A DNA stretch of 64,000 nucleotides from Cellulomonas hominis (GTDB lineage: Bacteria; Actinomycetota; Actinomycetes; Actinomycetales; Cellulomonadaceae), in assembly GCF_014201095.1 (NCBI RefSeq), contig NZ_JACHDN010000001.1, forward strand, positions 186,001-250,000. Reading direction: 5' to 3'. Below, in pieces: positions 1 through 7,877 of this stretch; the stretch's first letter is position 1, and each line of letters begins with the position of its first letter. Position numbers and translations under genes: made by a program. The notes beneath the pieces are model-generated. The model was not told the DNA's origin. It saw only the letters and a list, made by a program, of their open reading frames with translations, and ran no database searches.

Positions 1-1
1 G

Positions 2-1909
2 CACGTCAACGGCCGCTGGGTCGCGGAGCACGAGATCCCCGCCGACCGCGCCATGGACGGCTCCTTCCGCGCCCTGCACGACCAGGCCGAGGAGCAGGTC
101 CGGGACATCATCACCGAGGCCGGCGCGGCCGCGGACGCCACCGGCGTGCAGGCGCAGATCGGCGCGCTGTACGCGAGCTTCATGGACACCGACGCCGTCG
201 AGGCCGCCGGCGTCGAGCCGCTGCGCCCCGACCTCGAGGCGATCGAGGCGGCGACCACCCGGGAGCAGCTCACCGACGTGCTGGGCGCGCTGCAGCGCAC
301 CGGCGCCGCCGGGGGCGCGGGCTTCTGGGTGGACAACGACGCCAAGGACCCGGAGCGGTACGTCGTCTACCTGTACCAGTCCGGCCTCGGCCTGCCCGAC
401 GAGTCGTACTACCGCGACGAGCAGTACGCGGCGGTCCTCGCGGCGTACCGCCCGCACGTGGCCCGGATGCTGCGCCTCGGCGGCTGGGCCGCGGACGAGG
501 CCGCCGCGGACGACGCCGCCGGCCGGGTCGTCGCGCTCGAGTCGAAGATCGCCGCCGGGCACTGGGACGTGGTGAAGGACCGCGACGCCGACCTCACCTA
601 CAACCCGACGACCCTGGCGGCGCTGGCCACCACCGCGCCCGGGCTCGACTGGGCGGCCTGGGCCCGCGCGCTCGGCGCCCCGGAGGGGTCGCTCGACGAG
701 CTCGTCGTCCGGGAGCCGTCGTTCGCCACCGCGTTCGCCGGGCTCTGGGCGTCCGAGCCGGTCGCGGACTGGCAGGCCTGGCTGGCGTACCACGCGATCA
801 CCTCGCGGGCGCCGTACCTGTCGTCCGAGCTGGTCGAGGCGAACTTCGACTTCCACGGCCGCACCCTGACCGGCGCCCAGGAGCTCCGGGACCGGTGGAA
901 GCGCGGGGTCTCGCTGGTGCAGGGCGTGCTCGGCGAGGCCGTCGGCGAGGTCTACGTCGCCCGGCACTTCCCGCCGGCGCACAAGGAGCGGATGGAGCAG
1001 CTCGTCGGGCACCTCGTCGAGGCGTACCGCGAGTCGATCACCGGCCTGGACTGGATGGGCGAGGAGACCAAGGCCAAGGCCCTCGCGAAGCTCGACGCCT
1101 TCACGCCGAAGATCGGGTACCCCGTGAAGTGGCGCGACTACTCCGGCCTCGAGGTCCGCGCGGACGACCTCGTCGGCAACGTGCGCCGCGCCGCCGCGTT
1201 CGAGCAGGACTACGAGCTCGGCAAGATCGGCAAGCCGATCGACCGCGACGAGTGGTTCATGACGCCGCAGACCGTGAACGCCTACTACAACCCCGGCATG
1301 AACGAGATCGTGTTCCCCGCGGCGATCCTGCAGCCGCCGTTCTTCGACGCCGACGCGGACGACGCCGTGAACTACGGCGGCATCGGCGCGGTCATCGGGC
1401 ACGAGATCGGGCACGGCTTCGACGACCAGGGCTCCAAGTACGACGGCCAGGGCCGCCTCGAGGACTGGTGGACCGAGTCCGACCGCGCGGAGTTCGAGAA
1501 GCGGACCTCCGCGCTGATCGCGCAGTACGACGGCTTCTCCCCCGCGCAGCTGAACGGGTCGCACCACGTCAACGGCGCGCTCACCATCGGCGAGAACATC
1601 GGCGACCTCGGCGGGCTGTCCATCGCGCTCAAGGCGTACCGGATCGCCCTGGGCACCTCCCTCGACGAGGCGCCGGTGGTCGACGGGCTGACCGCCGTGC
1701 AGCGCGTGCTGCTCGGCTGGGCGCAGGTGTGGCGCGCGAAGGGCCGCGACGAGGAGGTCATCCGCAGGCTCGCGGTGGACCCGCACTCCCCGGACGAGGT
1801 GCGCTGCAACGCCGTCGTGCGGAACGTGGACGAGTACTACCAGGCGTTCGACGTGCAGCCCGGGGACGGGCTGTACCTGGCGCCCGAGGAGCGGGTGCGG
1901 ATCTGGTGA
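2..1909 (+). CDS. M13 family metallopeptidase (neprilysin/PepO-like), 5' truncated by window edge
   Basis: Zinc endopeptidase of family M13 that cleaves short peptides. The frame is open from base 2, reading HVNGRWVAEHEIPADR, the usual M13 N-terminal region, so the true start lies left of the window. The zinc site HEIGH is encoded from base 1400 and is followed by the third-ligand motif GENIGDLGG near 1591. The protein ends in the family-typical RVRIW. The M13 catalytic C-terminal domain is complete. No signal peptide can be judged because the start is missing. Its TGA overlaps the GTG of the next gene, so the exporter downstream is translationally coupled. Confidence 0.95.
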   Translation, partial: HVNGRWVAEHEIPADRAMDGSFRALHDQAEEQVRDIITEAGAAADATGVQAQIGALYASFMDTDAVEAAGVEPLRPDLEAIEAATTREQLTDVLGALQRTGAAGGAGFWVDNDAKDPERYVVYLYQSGLGLPDESYYRDEQYAAVLAAYRPHVARMLRLGGWAADEAAADDAAGRVVALESKIAAGHWDVVKDRDADLTYNPTTLAALATTAPGLDWAAWARALGAPEGSLDELVVREPSFATAFAGLWASEPVADWQAWLAYHAITSRAPYLSSELVEANFDFHGRTLTGAQELRDRWKRGVSLVQGVLGEAVGEVYVARHFPPAHKERMEQLVGHLVEAYRESITGLDWMGEETKAKALAKLDAFTPKIGYPVKWRDYSGLEVRADDLVGNVRRAAAFEQDYELGKIGKPIDRDEWFMTPQTVNAYYNPGMNEIVFPAAILQPPFFDADADDAVNYGGIGAVIGHEIGHGFDDQGSKYDGQGRLEDWWTESDRAEFEKRTSALIAQYDGFSPAQLNGSHHVNGALTIGENIGDLGGLSIALKAYRIALGTSLDEAPVVDGLTAVQRVLLGWAQVWRAKGRDEEVIRRLAVDPHSPDEVRCNAVVRNVDEYYQAFDVQPGDGLYLAPEERVRIW

Positions 1910-2853
1910 CGACCGGTACGACCGCGGCCGGCACCCCGGCCGCCGACCCCGGCGCGCCCGCTCCCGCCCCCGCGGCGCCGGTCGACCGCCGGCGCGTCCT
2001 GCAGGCCATGGGGCTCATCGCCGTCGGCTCCCTCGGCATCCAGACGTCCTCCGCCCTGTCGGCCAGCCTGTTCGACTCCCTGGGGTCCGCCCCGGTGAGC
2101 TCGCTCCGGCTGGTGATCGCGGCGCTGGTGCTGCTCGCGGTGCTCCGGCCGCGGCTGCGCGGGCGCTCCCGCACCGCGTGGGTCGGCGTCGTCGTCTACG
2201 GCGTCGCGATGGCCGCGATGAACCTCTCGCTCTACGCGGCGATCGAGCGCATCCCGCTCGGCGTCGCGGTGACGCTGGAGTTCCTCGGCCCGTGCGCCGT
2301 CGCGCTGCTCGCGTCCCGGCGGGTCAAGGAGGGGCTGTGCGCGGTCGCGGCCCTGGTCGGCGTCGGGCTGATCTCCGGCCCGGGCGGGTACTTCGACCTC
2401 GCGGGGTACGCGTTCGCGCTGTCCGCCGCGGTGTTCTTCGCGCTGTACACCGTGTTCGCGGACAAGGTCGGCAAGGCCGACGAGGGGCTGTCCGGCCTCG
2501 CGCTGTCCGTGTGCGTCGCCGCCGTCGTCGCCCTGCCGTTCGGCGTCGGGCACGTCGGCGAGGTGCAGCCCGGGCAGTGGGGCGTGCTCGCGGTGTCGGC
2601 GGTCATCGGCGTGGTGATCCCGTACTCGGTGGACACCCTCGCCGGGCGGCTGACCTCGGCGCGCGTGGTCGGCACGCTGTTCAGCATCGACCCGGCGATG
2701 GGTGCGCTGGTCGCGCTCGTGGTGCTCGGGCAGAGCATCGGCGCCCCGGCCGTCGCGGGCATCGTGGTGGTGTCGGTGGCCGGGGCGCTGCTGGTCGCGA
2801 TCTCGGGCCCCCGCCCGGCCGACCCGGCGGTCCCGGCGGTCCCGCCCGCCTGA
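1906..2853 (+). CDS. EamA/RhtA-family drug/metabolite transporter
   Basis: Inner-membrane exporter of about 315 residues with roughly ten hydrophobic segments in two EamA halves, resembling RhtA-type threonine/homoserine exporters. The GTG start at 1906 shares bases with the TGA of the peptidase gene (GTGA), which fixes the start and indicates coupling. The N-terminal 30 residues are a Pro/Ala-rich cytoplasmic extension before the first membrane helix. Conserved features include an LEFLGPC-type segment after the third or fourth helix. The substrate cannot be read from the sequence. Amino acid export beside a peptidase is plausible but inferred. Confidence 0.88.
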   Translation: MTTGTTAAGTPAADPGAPAPAPAAPVDRRRVLQAMGLIAVGSLGIQTSSALSASLFDSLGSAPVSSLRLVIAALVLLAVLRPRLRGRSRTAWVGVVVYGVAMAAMNLSLYAAIERIPLGVAVTLEFLGPCAVALLASRRVKEGLCAVAALVGVGLISGPGGYFDLAGYAFALSAAVFFALYTVFADKVGKADEGLSGLALSVCVAAVVALPFGVGHVGEVQPGQWGVLAVSAVIGVVIPYSVDTLAGRLTSARVVGTLFSIDPAMGALVALVVLGQSIGAPAVAGIVVVSVAGALLVAISGPRPADPAVPAVPPA

Positions 2854-2894
2854 CCCCGGCGCGCCGCAGCGGGCCGGGGCGCGCGCCCCGCGCC

Positions 2895-2948
2895 GAGTGG
2901 AGGGTTTCGCCGGACACACCCGGCGTGTCGCGCCAGAACGCTCCACTC
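2895..2948. repeat. 54-bp intergenic palindrome, copy 1
   Basis: Imperfect palindrome with outer arms GAGTGGAG/CTCCACTC and a core GACACACCCGGCGTGTC. Same length and design as the copies at 13671 and 23378. It lies between the convergent EamA gene (ends 2853) and the DUF6636 gene (ends 3030), where it could also act as a bidirectional terminator. This copy carries several arm mismatches, so it is the more degenerate one. Confidence 0.85.
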
Positions 2949-3029
2949 GCGGGACCAGGCCCGACCTCACTCCGCCGACCCAGGGCCGGCCCGCCCCACC
3001 CGCGCCTGGCCGGGACCGGTCGACCCGGG

Positions 3030-3581
3030 TCAGGGCAGGGTGGCCAGCTCCGCGGTCGCGACGCGGAAGCCCACGCCCGTCTCGTCCACCACGCAGGACA
3101 TGCCGTTCGTCGCCGACGAGCACGTGTACGGCCCGACCGTCTGGTTGAGGCCGTAGTCCAGGACCGGCACGTCGGCCGACGCGACCGCGGGCCCGGGGCC
3201 GTCCACGCACGGGGTCGTGACGCCGTCGGACGTGTTGAGCACGACGACGTGCCCGGTGGTCCCCGTGCAGCCCTCGACGGCCGGCGGGGTGAACGTGATG
3301 TGCGCGATCGAGCAGGTCACCCCGTCGGGCGACATCGTGCAGGAGATGTTCCCGGTCGGGGACGCGAAGGACTGCGCGGTGTCGGACGTGGCCCCGCCCC
3401 CGGACCCCGCGGTCGCCGCCCCGCCCGCGGGCGCCGAGGTCGACGCGGCCGGCTCCGGTCCGCCGTCGCCGGACCCGCCGCCGAGCACGACGACCGCCGC
3501 GACCAGCAGCCCGACCAGCAGCAGGACGTCCACGGCGATGAAGATCTTCACGCCGCGGCTCAGGTTCGCCAGCGATGCCAT
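3030..3581 (-). CDS. membrane-anchored DUF6636-like protein
   Basis: Predicted membrane-anchored protein of 183 residues: a short cytoplasmic N-terminus, one transmembrane helix at about residues 12-33, a Gly/Ser/Pro/Ala linker to about 70, then a domain beginning SPTGNISCTM with paired cysteines and ending in a YTCSS...GMSCV...GVGF pattern. This pattern matches actinobacterial DUF6636 domains of unknown function. The ATG at 3581 has GGAGG 8 nt upstream. It sits just downstream of the DsbA-like gene on the same strand (18 nt gap), so the two may be cotranscribed. The regularly spaced cysteines suggest extracytoplasmic disulfides. Confidence 0.8.
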   Translation of the reverse strand: MASLANLSRGVKIFIAVDVLLLVGLLVAAVVVLGGGSGDGGPEPAASTSAPAGGAATAGSGGGATSDTAQSFASPTGNISCTMSPDGVTCSIAHITFTPPAVEGCTGTTGHVVVLNTSDGVTTPCVDGPGPAVASADVPVLDYGLNQTVGPYTCSSATNGMSCVVDETGVGFRVATAELATLP

Positions 3582-3599
3582 GGTGTGCCTCCGGTCGGC

Positions 3600-4226
3600 T
3601 CAGTCGAAGACGGGGCCCTTGGTGCGGGTGCGCTTCAGCTCGTAGAACCCGGGCACGCCGGTGACGAGCACGAAGCCGTCCCAGAGCCGGCCGGCGTCCT
3701 CGCCCTTCGGCGCGGGCGTCATGACCGGGCCGAAGAACGCGGCGCCGTTGACCGCGACGACCGGGGTGCCGACCTCGTCGCCGACCAGGGCGATGGCCTC
3801 GGCGTGCGACGCCCGGAGCTGCTCGTCGAACTCGTCGGTGTCGGCGTAGGCGGCGAGGGAGGCGGGCAGGCCGGCCTCGTCCAGGGACTCGCGGATGATC
3901 GCGGCGGTGTCCTTCCGGCCGCCCGGGTGCCGGCGGGTGCCCATGGCGTCGTACAGCGGCTTGAGGTGCTCCGCGCCGTACAGCTCCTGCGCGGCGGTCA
4001 GCACGCGGACGGCGGCCCAGGAGTCGTCCATGAGCTCGCGGTACTCCTCAGGCAGGTCCCGCCCCTCGTTGAGCACCGACAGGCTCATCACGTGCCAGCG
4101 GACGTCGACCTCGCGCACCTGCTGCACCTCGACCATCCACCGCGAGGTCATCCACGCCCACGGGCAGGCGGGGTCGAACCAGAAGTCCGCGGTGTCACGG
4201 GCGGGGCGCGGCTGGGTGTCGGTCAC
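3600..4226 (-). CDS. DsbA-family protein, mycothiol-dependent nitroreductase (Rv2466c)-like
   Basis: Cytoplasmic thioredoxin-fold protein of 208 residues. The N-terminal FDPACPWAW motif followed by TSRWMVEV matches the Rv2466c group of mycothiol-linked oxidoreductases. The usual CPWC motif is CPWA here, leaving a single active-site cysteine, which fits a monothiol mechanism. The frame is open to 4328, but I chose the GTG at 4226: it has GAGGAG upstream and gives the family N-terminus directly before the motif. It is divergent from pepN, with both promoters in 4227-4441. Function is inferred from family resemblance. Confidence 0.82.
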   Translation of the reverse strand: MTDTQPRPARDTADFWFDPACPWAWMTSRWMVEVQQVREVDVRWHVMSLSVLNEGRDLPEEYRELMDDSWAAVRVLTAAQELYGAEHLKPLYDAMGTRRHPGGRKDTAAIIRESLDEAGLPASLAAYADTDEFDEQLRASHAEAIALVGDEVGTPVVAVNGAAFFGPVMTPAPKGEDAGRLWDGFVLVTGVPGFYELKRTRTKGPVFD

Positions 4227-4441
4227 GGAGGTGCTCCTCACGAGCGGTCGGTGCGGGTCGTGCCTGGCGGCGTGCGCGTGCGACCGCCCCTGCCCGGACG
4301 ACCGCCGCCCGCCATCATGCCCCGACACCCCCGGCCCCTGTCACGCCGGGTCCCCCCGCCCGCCCCCGGCGCACACCTGCCGCCGGTTGGTGGAATGATG
4401 CGGCGACGGCCGCTGACCCAACCCCACGAGGAGACCTGCGC

Positions 4442-7057
4442 GTGCCCGCTGAGAACCTGACCCGTGACGAGGCCCGCACCCGGGCCGCCCTGGTGGACGT
4501 CCAGTCGTACGACGTGACGCTCGACCTGACCACGGGGCCGGCGACCTTCGGGTCGACCACGACCGTGCGCTTCACCAGCCGCGAGGCCGGGGCGAGCACG
4601 TTCCTGGACCTGATCGCCCCGTCCGTGCACCGCGTCGTGCTGAACGGCGTCGAGCTCGACCCGTCCGACGTGGTCGCCGACTCCCGCATCCGGCTGGACG
4701 GGCTGGCCGCCGAGAACGAGGTCGTCGTCGTCGCCGACTGCGCCTACATGAACACCGGCGAGGGCCTGCACCGGTTCGTCGACCCGGTCGACGACGAGGT
4801 GTACCTGTACTCGCAGTTCGAGGTCGCCGACTCCCGCCGCGTGTTCGCGGTGTTCGAGCAGCCCGACCTCAAGGCGACCTTCGCCTTCACGGTCACCGCC
4901 CCGGCGCACTGGGTCGTCGTGTCCAACTCCCCCGAGGCCGGCGCCCCGGTCCCGGTCGAGGGCGGCGCGAACCGCAACGGCGGCGCGGACCACGGCTCCG
5001 CGACGTGGACGTTCGAGCCCACCCCGCGGATCTCGTCCTACATCACCGCGGTCGTCGCGGGCCCGTACCACCACGAGCACGGCGAGCTCACGTCGAGCGA
5101 CGGCCGCACGATCCCCCTCGGCGTGTACTGCCGCGGCTCGCTGGCCCAGCACCTCGACACCGACAACATCCTCGACATCACGCGCGCCGGCTTCGCGTTC
5201 TACGAGGAGCAGTTCGCGTTCCCGTACCCGTTCGCGAAGTACGACCAGCTGTTCGTCCCGGAGTTCAACGCGGGCGCGATGGAGAACGCCGGCGCGGTGA
5301 CGTTCCTCGAGTCGTACGTGTTCCGGTCCAAGGTGCCGGAGGCCACGGTCGAGCGCCGCGCGGTGACGATCCTGCACGAGCTCGCGCACATGTGGTTCGG
5401 CGACCTCGTCACCATGCGCTGGTGGGACGACCTGTGGCTGAACGAGTCGTTCGCGGAGTTCGCGTCGACCCTGGCGACCGCCGAGGCGACCCGCTGGACC
5501 TCCGCCTGGACGACGTTCTCCTCGCTGGAGAAGGGCTGGGCGTACCGGCAGGACCAGCTGCCCTCCACGCACCCGATCGCCGCGGACATCCGCGACCTCG
5601 AGGACGTCGAGGTGAACTTCGACGGCATCACCTACGCCAAGGGCGCGAGCGTCCTCAAGCAGCTCGTCGCGTGGGTCGGCCAGGACCAGTTCTTCGCCGG
5701 CGTCCGGCAGTACTTCCAGAAGCACGCGTGGGGCAACACCGAGCTGCGCGACCTGCTGACCGAGCTCGAGGCCACCTCCGGCCGCGACCTGTCCGCGTGG
5801 TCCGCGCTGTGGCTCGAGCAGTCCGGGGTCACCCTGCTCCGCCCGGAGATCGCCTCCGAGATCGGCGCGGACGGCGTCGAGCGCATCACCGCGCTGGCCG
5901 TGCGCCAGGAGGTGCCCGAGACGCACCCCGTCCAGCGCCCGCACCGCCTGGTGGTGGGCGGCTACGACGTCGTCGACGGCCGCCTGGAGCGCGTGCAGCG
6001 CGTCGAGCTCGACGTGGACGGCGAGCGCACCGAGGTCCCCGCGCTGGTCGGCGAGAAGCGCCCCGACCTGCTGCTGCTCAACGACGACGACCTGGCGTAC
6101 GCGAAGGTCCGGCTGGACGAGCGGTCGCTCGCGACGGCCATCGCGCACCTCGGCGGCTTCACGCAGTCGCTGCCCCGCACGCTCGTGTGGGCGGCGGTCT
6201 GGGACGCCACCCGCGACGGCGAGACCCCGGCGCGCGACTACGTCGACCTGCTGCTCGGCAACATCGCCCACGAGACCGACTCCTCCGTCGTCCTCGTCCT
6301 GCTGCGCCAGCTGCACACCGCGCTCGACCTGTACGTCGCCGCCGAGCACCGCACCGCGACCGAGGTGGCCGCGGCCGACCGGCTGTGGACCCTCGCGACC
6401 GACGCCCCCGGCGGCAGCGACACCCAGCTCCAGCTCGTCAAGGCCTTCGCGCTGCGCGCCTCGACCCCCGAGCAGCTCGACGCGGTCGCGGCGCTGCTGG
6501 ACGGCGGCACCCGGCTGGACGGCCTGTCCATCGACACCGACCTGCGCTGGGAGCTGCTGACCTCGCTGGTCACCGGCGGCCGCGCCGGTGCGGCCGAGAT
6601 CGACGCGCAGCTCGAGGCCGACCCGACCGCGACCGGCCAGCGCGCCGCCGCGGCCGCCCGCGCCGCGATCCCCACGGCCGACGCCAAGGCCGCCGCCTGG
6701 GCCGCCGTCGTGGAGTCCGACGCCCTGCCGAACGCGCTGCAGGCCGCGACGATCGGCGGCTTCGGCCGGGTGCACGACCGCGCGCTGCTGCGGCCGTACG
6801 TCGCGCCGTACTTCGAGGTCCTCGAGACGGTCTGGGCCGGCAAGACGAACGAGATGGCCCAGAACATCGTCACCGGCCTGTACCCGACGGAGCTCGCGGA
6901 CGACGCCGAGGCGGACGTCGCCGGCGCCACGGACGCCTGGCTCGCGGCGCACCCCGACGCGGCCCCCGCGCTGCGCCGGCTGGTGGTGGAGGCCCGCGAC
7001 GGCGTGCGCCGGACCCTCGCGGCCCAGGCCGCGGACCGGCACTACCACGAGGTCTGA
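4442..7057 (+). CDS. pepN: aminopeptidase N (M1 family)
   Basis: Cytosolic M1 zinc aminopeptidase of 871 residues that removes N-terminal amino acids from peptides. The exopeptidase signature GAMEN is at residues 278-282, the zinc site HELAH at 312-316 and the third ligand E335 in WLNESFAEF. The length and the C-terminal ERAP1-like helical domain are complete, matching the actinobacterial aminopeptidase N form. The GTG start at 4442 is preceded by GAGGAG with good spacing. A strong hairpin and an inverted-repeat cluster follow the gene. Confidence 0.97.
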   Translation: MPAENLTRDEARTRAALVDVQSYDVTLDLTTGPATFGSTTTVRFTSREAGASTFLDLIAPSVHRVVLNGVELDPSDVVADSRIRLDGLAAENEVVVVADCAYMNTGEGLHRFVDPVDDEVYLYSQFEVADSRRVFAVFEQPDLKATFAFTVTAPAHWVVVSNSPEAGAPVPVEGGANRNGGADHGSATWTFEPTPRISSYITAVVAGPYHHEHGELTSSDGRTIPLGVYCRGSLAQHLDTDNILDITRAGFAFYEEQFAFPYPFAKYDQLFVPEFNAGAMENAGAVTFLESYVFRSKVPEATVERRAVTILHELAHMWFGDLVTMRWWDDLWLNESFAEFASTLATAEATRWTSAWTTFSSLEKGWAYRQDQLPSTHPIAADIRDLEDVEVNFDGITYAKGASVLKQLVAWVGQDQFFAGVRQYFQKHAWGNTELRDLLTELEATSGRDLSAWSALWLEQSGVTLLRPEIASEIGADGVERITALAVRQEVPETHPVQRPHRLVVGGYDVVDGRLERVQRVELDVDGERTEVPALVGEKRPDLLLLNDDDLAYAKVRLDERSLATAIAHLGGFTQSLPRTLVWAAVWDATRDGETPARDYVDLLLGNIAHETDSSVVLVLLRQLHTALDLYVAAEHRTATEVAAADRLWTLATDAPGGSDTQLQLVKAFALRASTPEQLDAVAALLDGGTRLDGLSIDTDLRWELLTSLVTGGRAGAAEIDAQLEADPTATGQRAAAAARAAIPTADAKAAAWAAVVESDALPNALQAATIGGFGRVHDRALLRPYVAPYFEVLETVWAGKTNEMAQNIVTGLYPTELADDAEADVAGATDAWLAAHPDAAPALRRLVVEARDGVRRTLAAQAADRHYHEV

Positions 7058-7070
7058 CGGCCCCGGACGC

Positions 7071-7120
7071 GCACCGACGACGCGCCCGGTCCCCGCGCGG
7101 GGCCGGGCGCGTCGTCGTGC
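7071..7120 (+). terminator. strong hairpin downstream of pepN
   Basis: Arms GACGACGCGCCCGG (7076-7089) and its exact complement (7103-7116), with an inner CCCCGCGCGGGG stem. No U-tract follows, as is common for terminators in high-GC actinobacteria. Confidence 0.75.
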
Positions 7121-7131
7121 CACCCGACGCC

Positions 7132-7203
7132 GCCGAGATCGGTCACTCCGGCCGAGATCGGTCGTCGCAGCGACCGATCTCGGCGCGGCCGGCCGATCTC
7201 GGC
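7132..7203. repeat. nested inverted-repeat cluster with GCCGAGATCGGTC units
   Basis: Two forward copies of GCCGAGATCGGTC-like sequence (7132, 7151) are followed by two inverted copies (GACCGATCTCGGC near 7172 and GGCCGATCTCGGC near 7190). The 72-bp block lies between convergent pepN and the P-loop gene. It resembles the 12359 and 49044 blocks in layout rather than exact sequence. Confidence 0.75.
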
Positions 7204-7307
7204 GGGCGGGCGCCGGGCGCGCGGCGGGTGCGTGAGCCGGCCGGGCGAGCGGGGCGAGCGCCCGGGGCGGGCGCCCGGGGCGGGCGCGCGGGGCGGTGCG
7301 CCGGGGG

Positions 7308-7868
7308 TCAGGCCGGCGGGAGCGACGCGAGCCAGCGGCGGGCCGCCCGCGGGCTCGGGAGCCGCACCACCGGCACCTCCCCCGACGCCGCGAGGCGCTG
7401 GTACCGCTCCCGGTACGCCGCGTGCTCCGTCCACGCCCACAGCACGATGTTCTGCTCGGGGTCGGTGCGCAGCAGCGACGTCAGCGACTCCCGGTTGCCG
7501 TGGTAGACCGGCCGCCGCAGCACCGCACGCGCGACCGTCCTGCGCAGCACCCGGGCCATCACCACGGGCCGCGGGTAGTCGAGCCACAGCACGGCGTCCG
7601 CGTCGTCGGCCAGCCCCTGCCGGGCGTCGTTCCAGTTGCCGTCGACCACCCACCCGTCGGGCGCGCCGTCGAGGAAGTCCCGCAGGATCCCGCGGGCGAC
7701 GTCGGGGTCCTTCGTGACCCAGCCCGGGCCCCAGAACACCTCGTCCAGCTCCCGGTGCGGCACGCCGAGCCGGCACGCGAGCGCGCGGGCGAACGTCGTC
7801 TTCCCGGCGCCGGAGTTGCCGACGACGCGGACACGGCGCGGCGGCGCGACGGCAGGACGTGCGGGCAC
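7308..7868 (-). CDS. P-loop nucleotide kinase-like protein (topology modulation/FlaR type)
   Basis: Small P-loop NTPase of 186 residues. The Walker A motif GNSGAGKTTFA lies at about residues 17-27, followed by the LDEVFW and VVDGNWND segments typical of adenylate-kinase-like 'topology modulation' proteins. Substrate unknown. The GTG start at 7868 lies 9 nt after the malQ stop on the same strand, so it probably rides on the malQ transcript. No strong Shine-Dalgarno is visible, which fits coupling. The family assignment is good; the cellular role is not known from sequence. Confidence 0.8.
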   Translation of the reverse strand: MPARPAVAPPRRVRVVGNSGAGKTTFARALACRLGVPHRELDEVFWGPGWVTKDPDVARGILRDFLDGAPDGWVVDGNWNDARQGLADDADAVLWLDYPRPVVMARVLRRTVARAVLRRPVYHGNRESLTSLLRTDPEQNIVLWAWTEHAAYRERYQRLAASGEVPVVRLPSPRAARRWLASLPPA

Positions 7869-7877
7869 GGGCCGGTC

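Noticed and set aside
2895..2948. Insertion sequence ends or MITE with target duplications
   Set aside because: No flanking direct repeats are visible at any of the three 54-bp copies and no transposase lies nearby; described only as a dispersed palindrome.
4238..7123. Long open frames antisense to pepN, malQ and other genes (up to about 1,000 codons)
   Set aside because: They arise from the high GC3 of the sense genes, are rich in Arg/Ala/Gly without domain motifs, and overlap well-supported genes completely.
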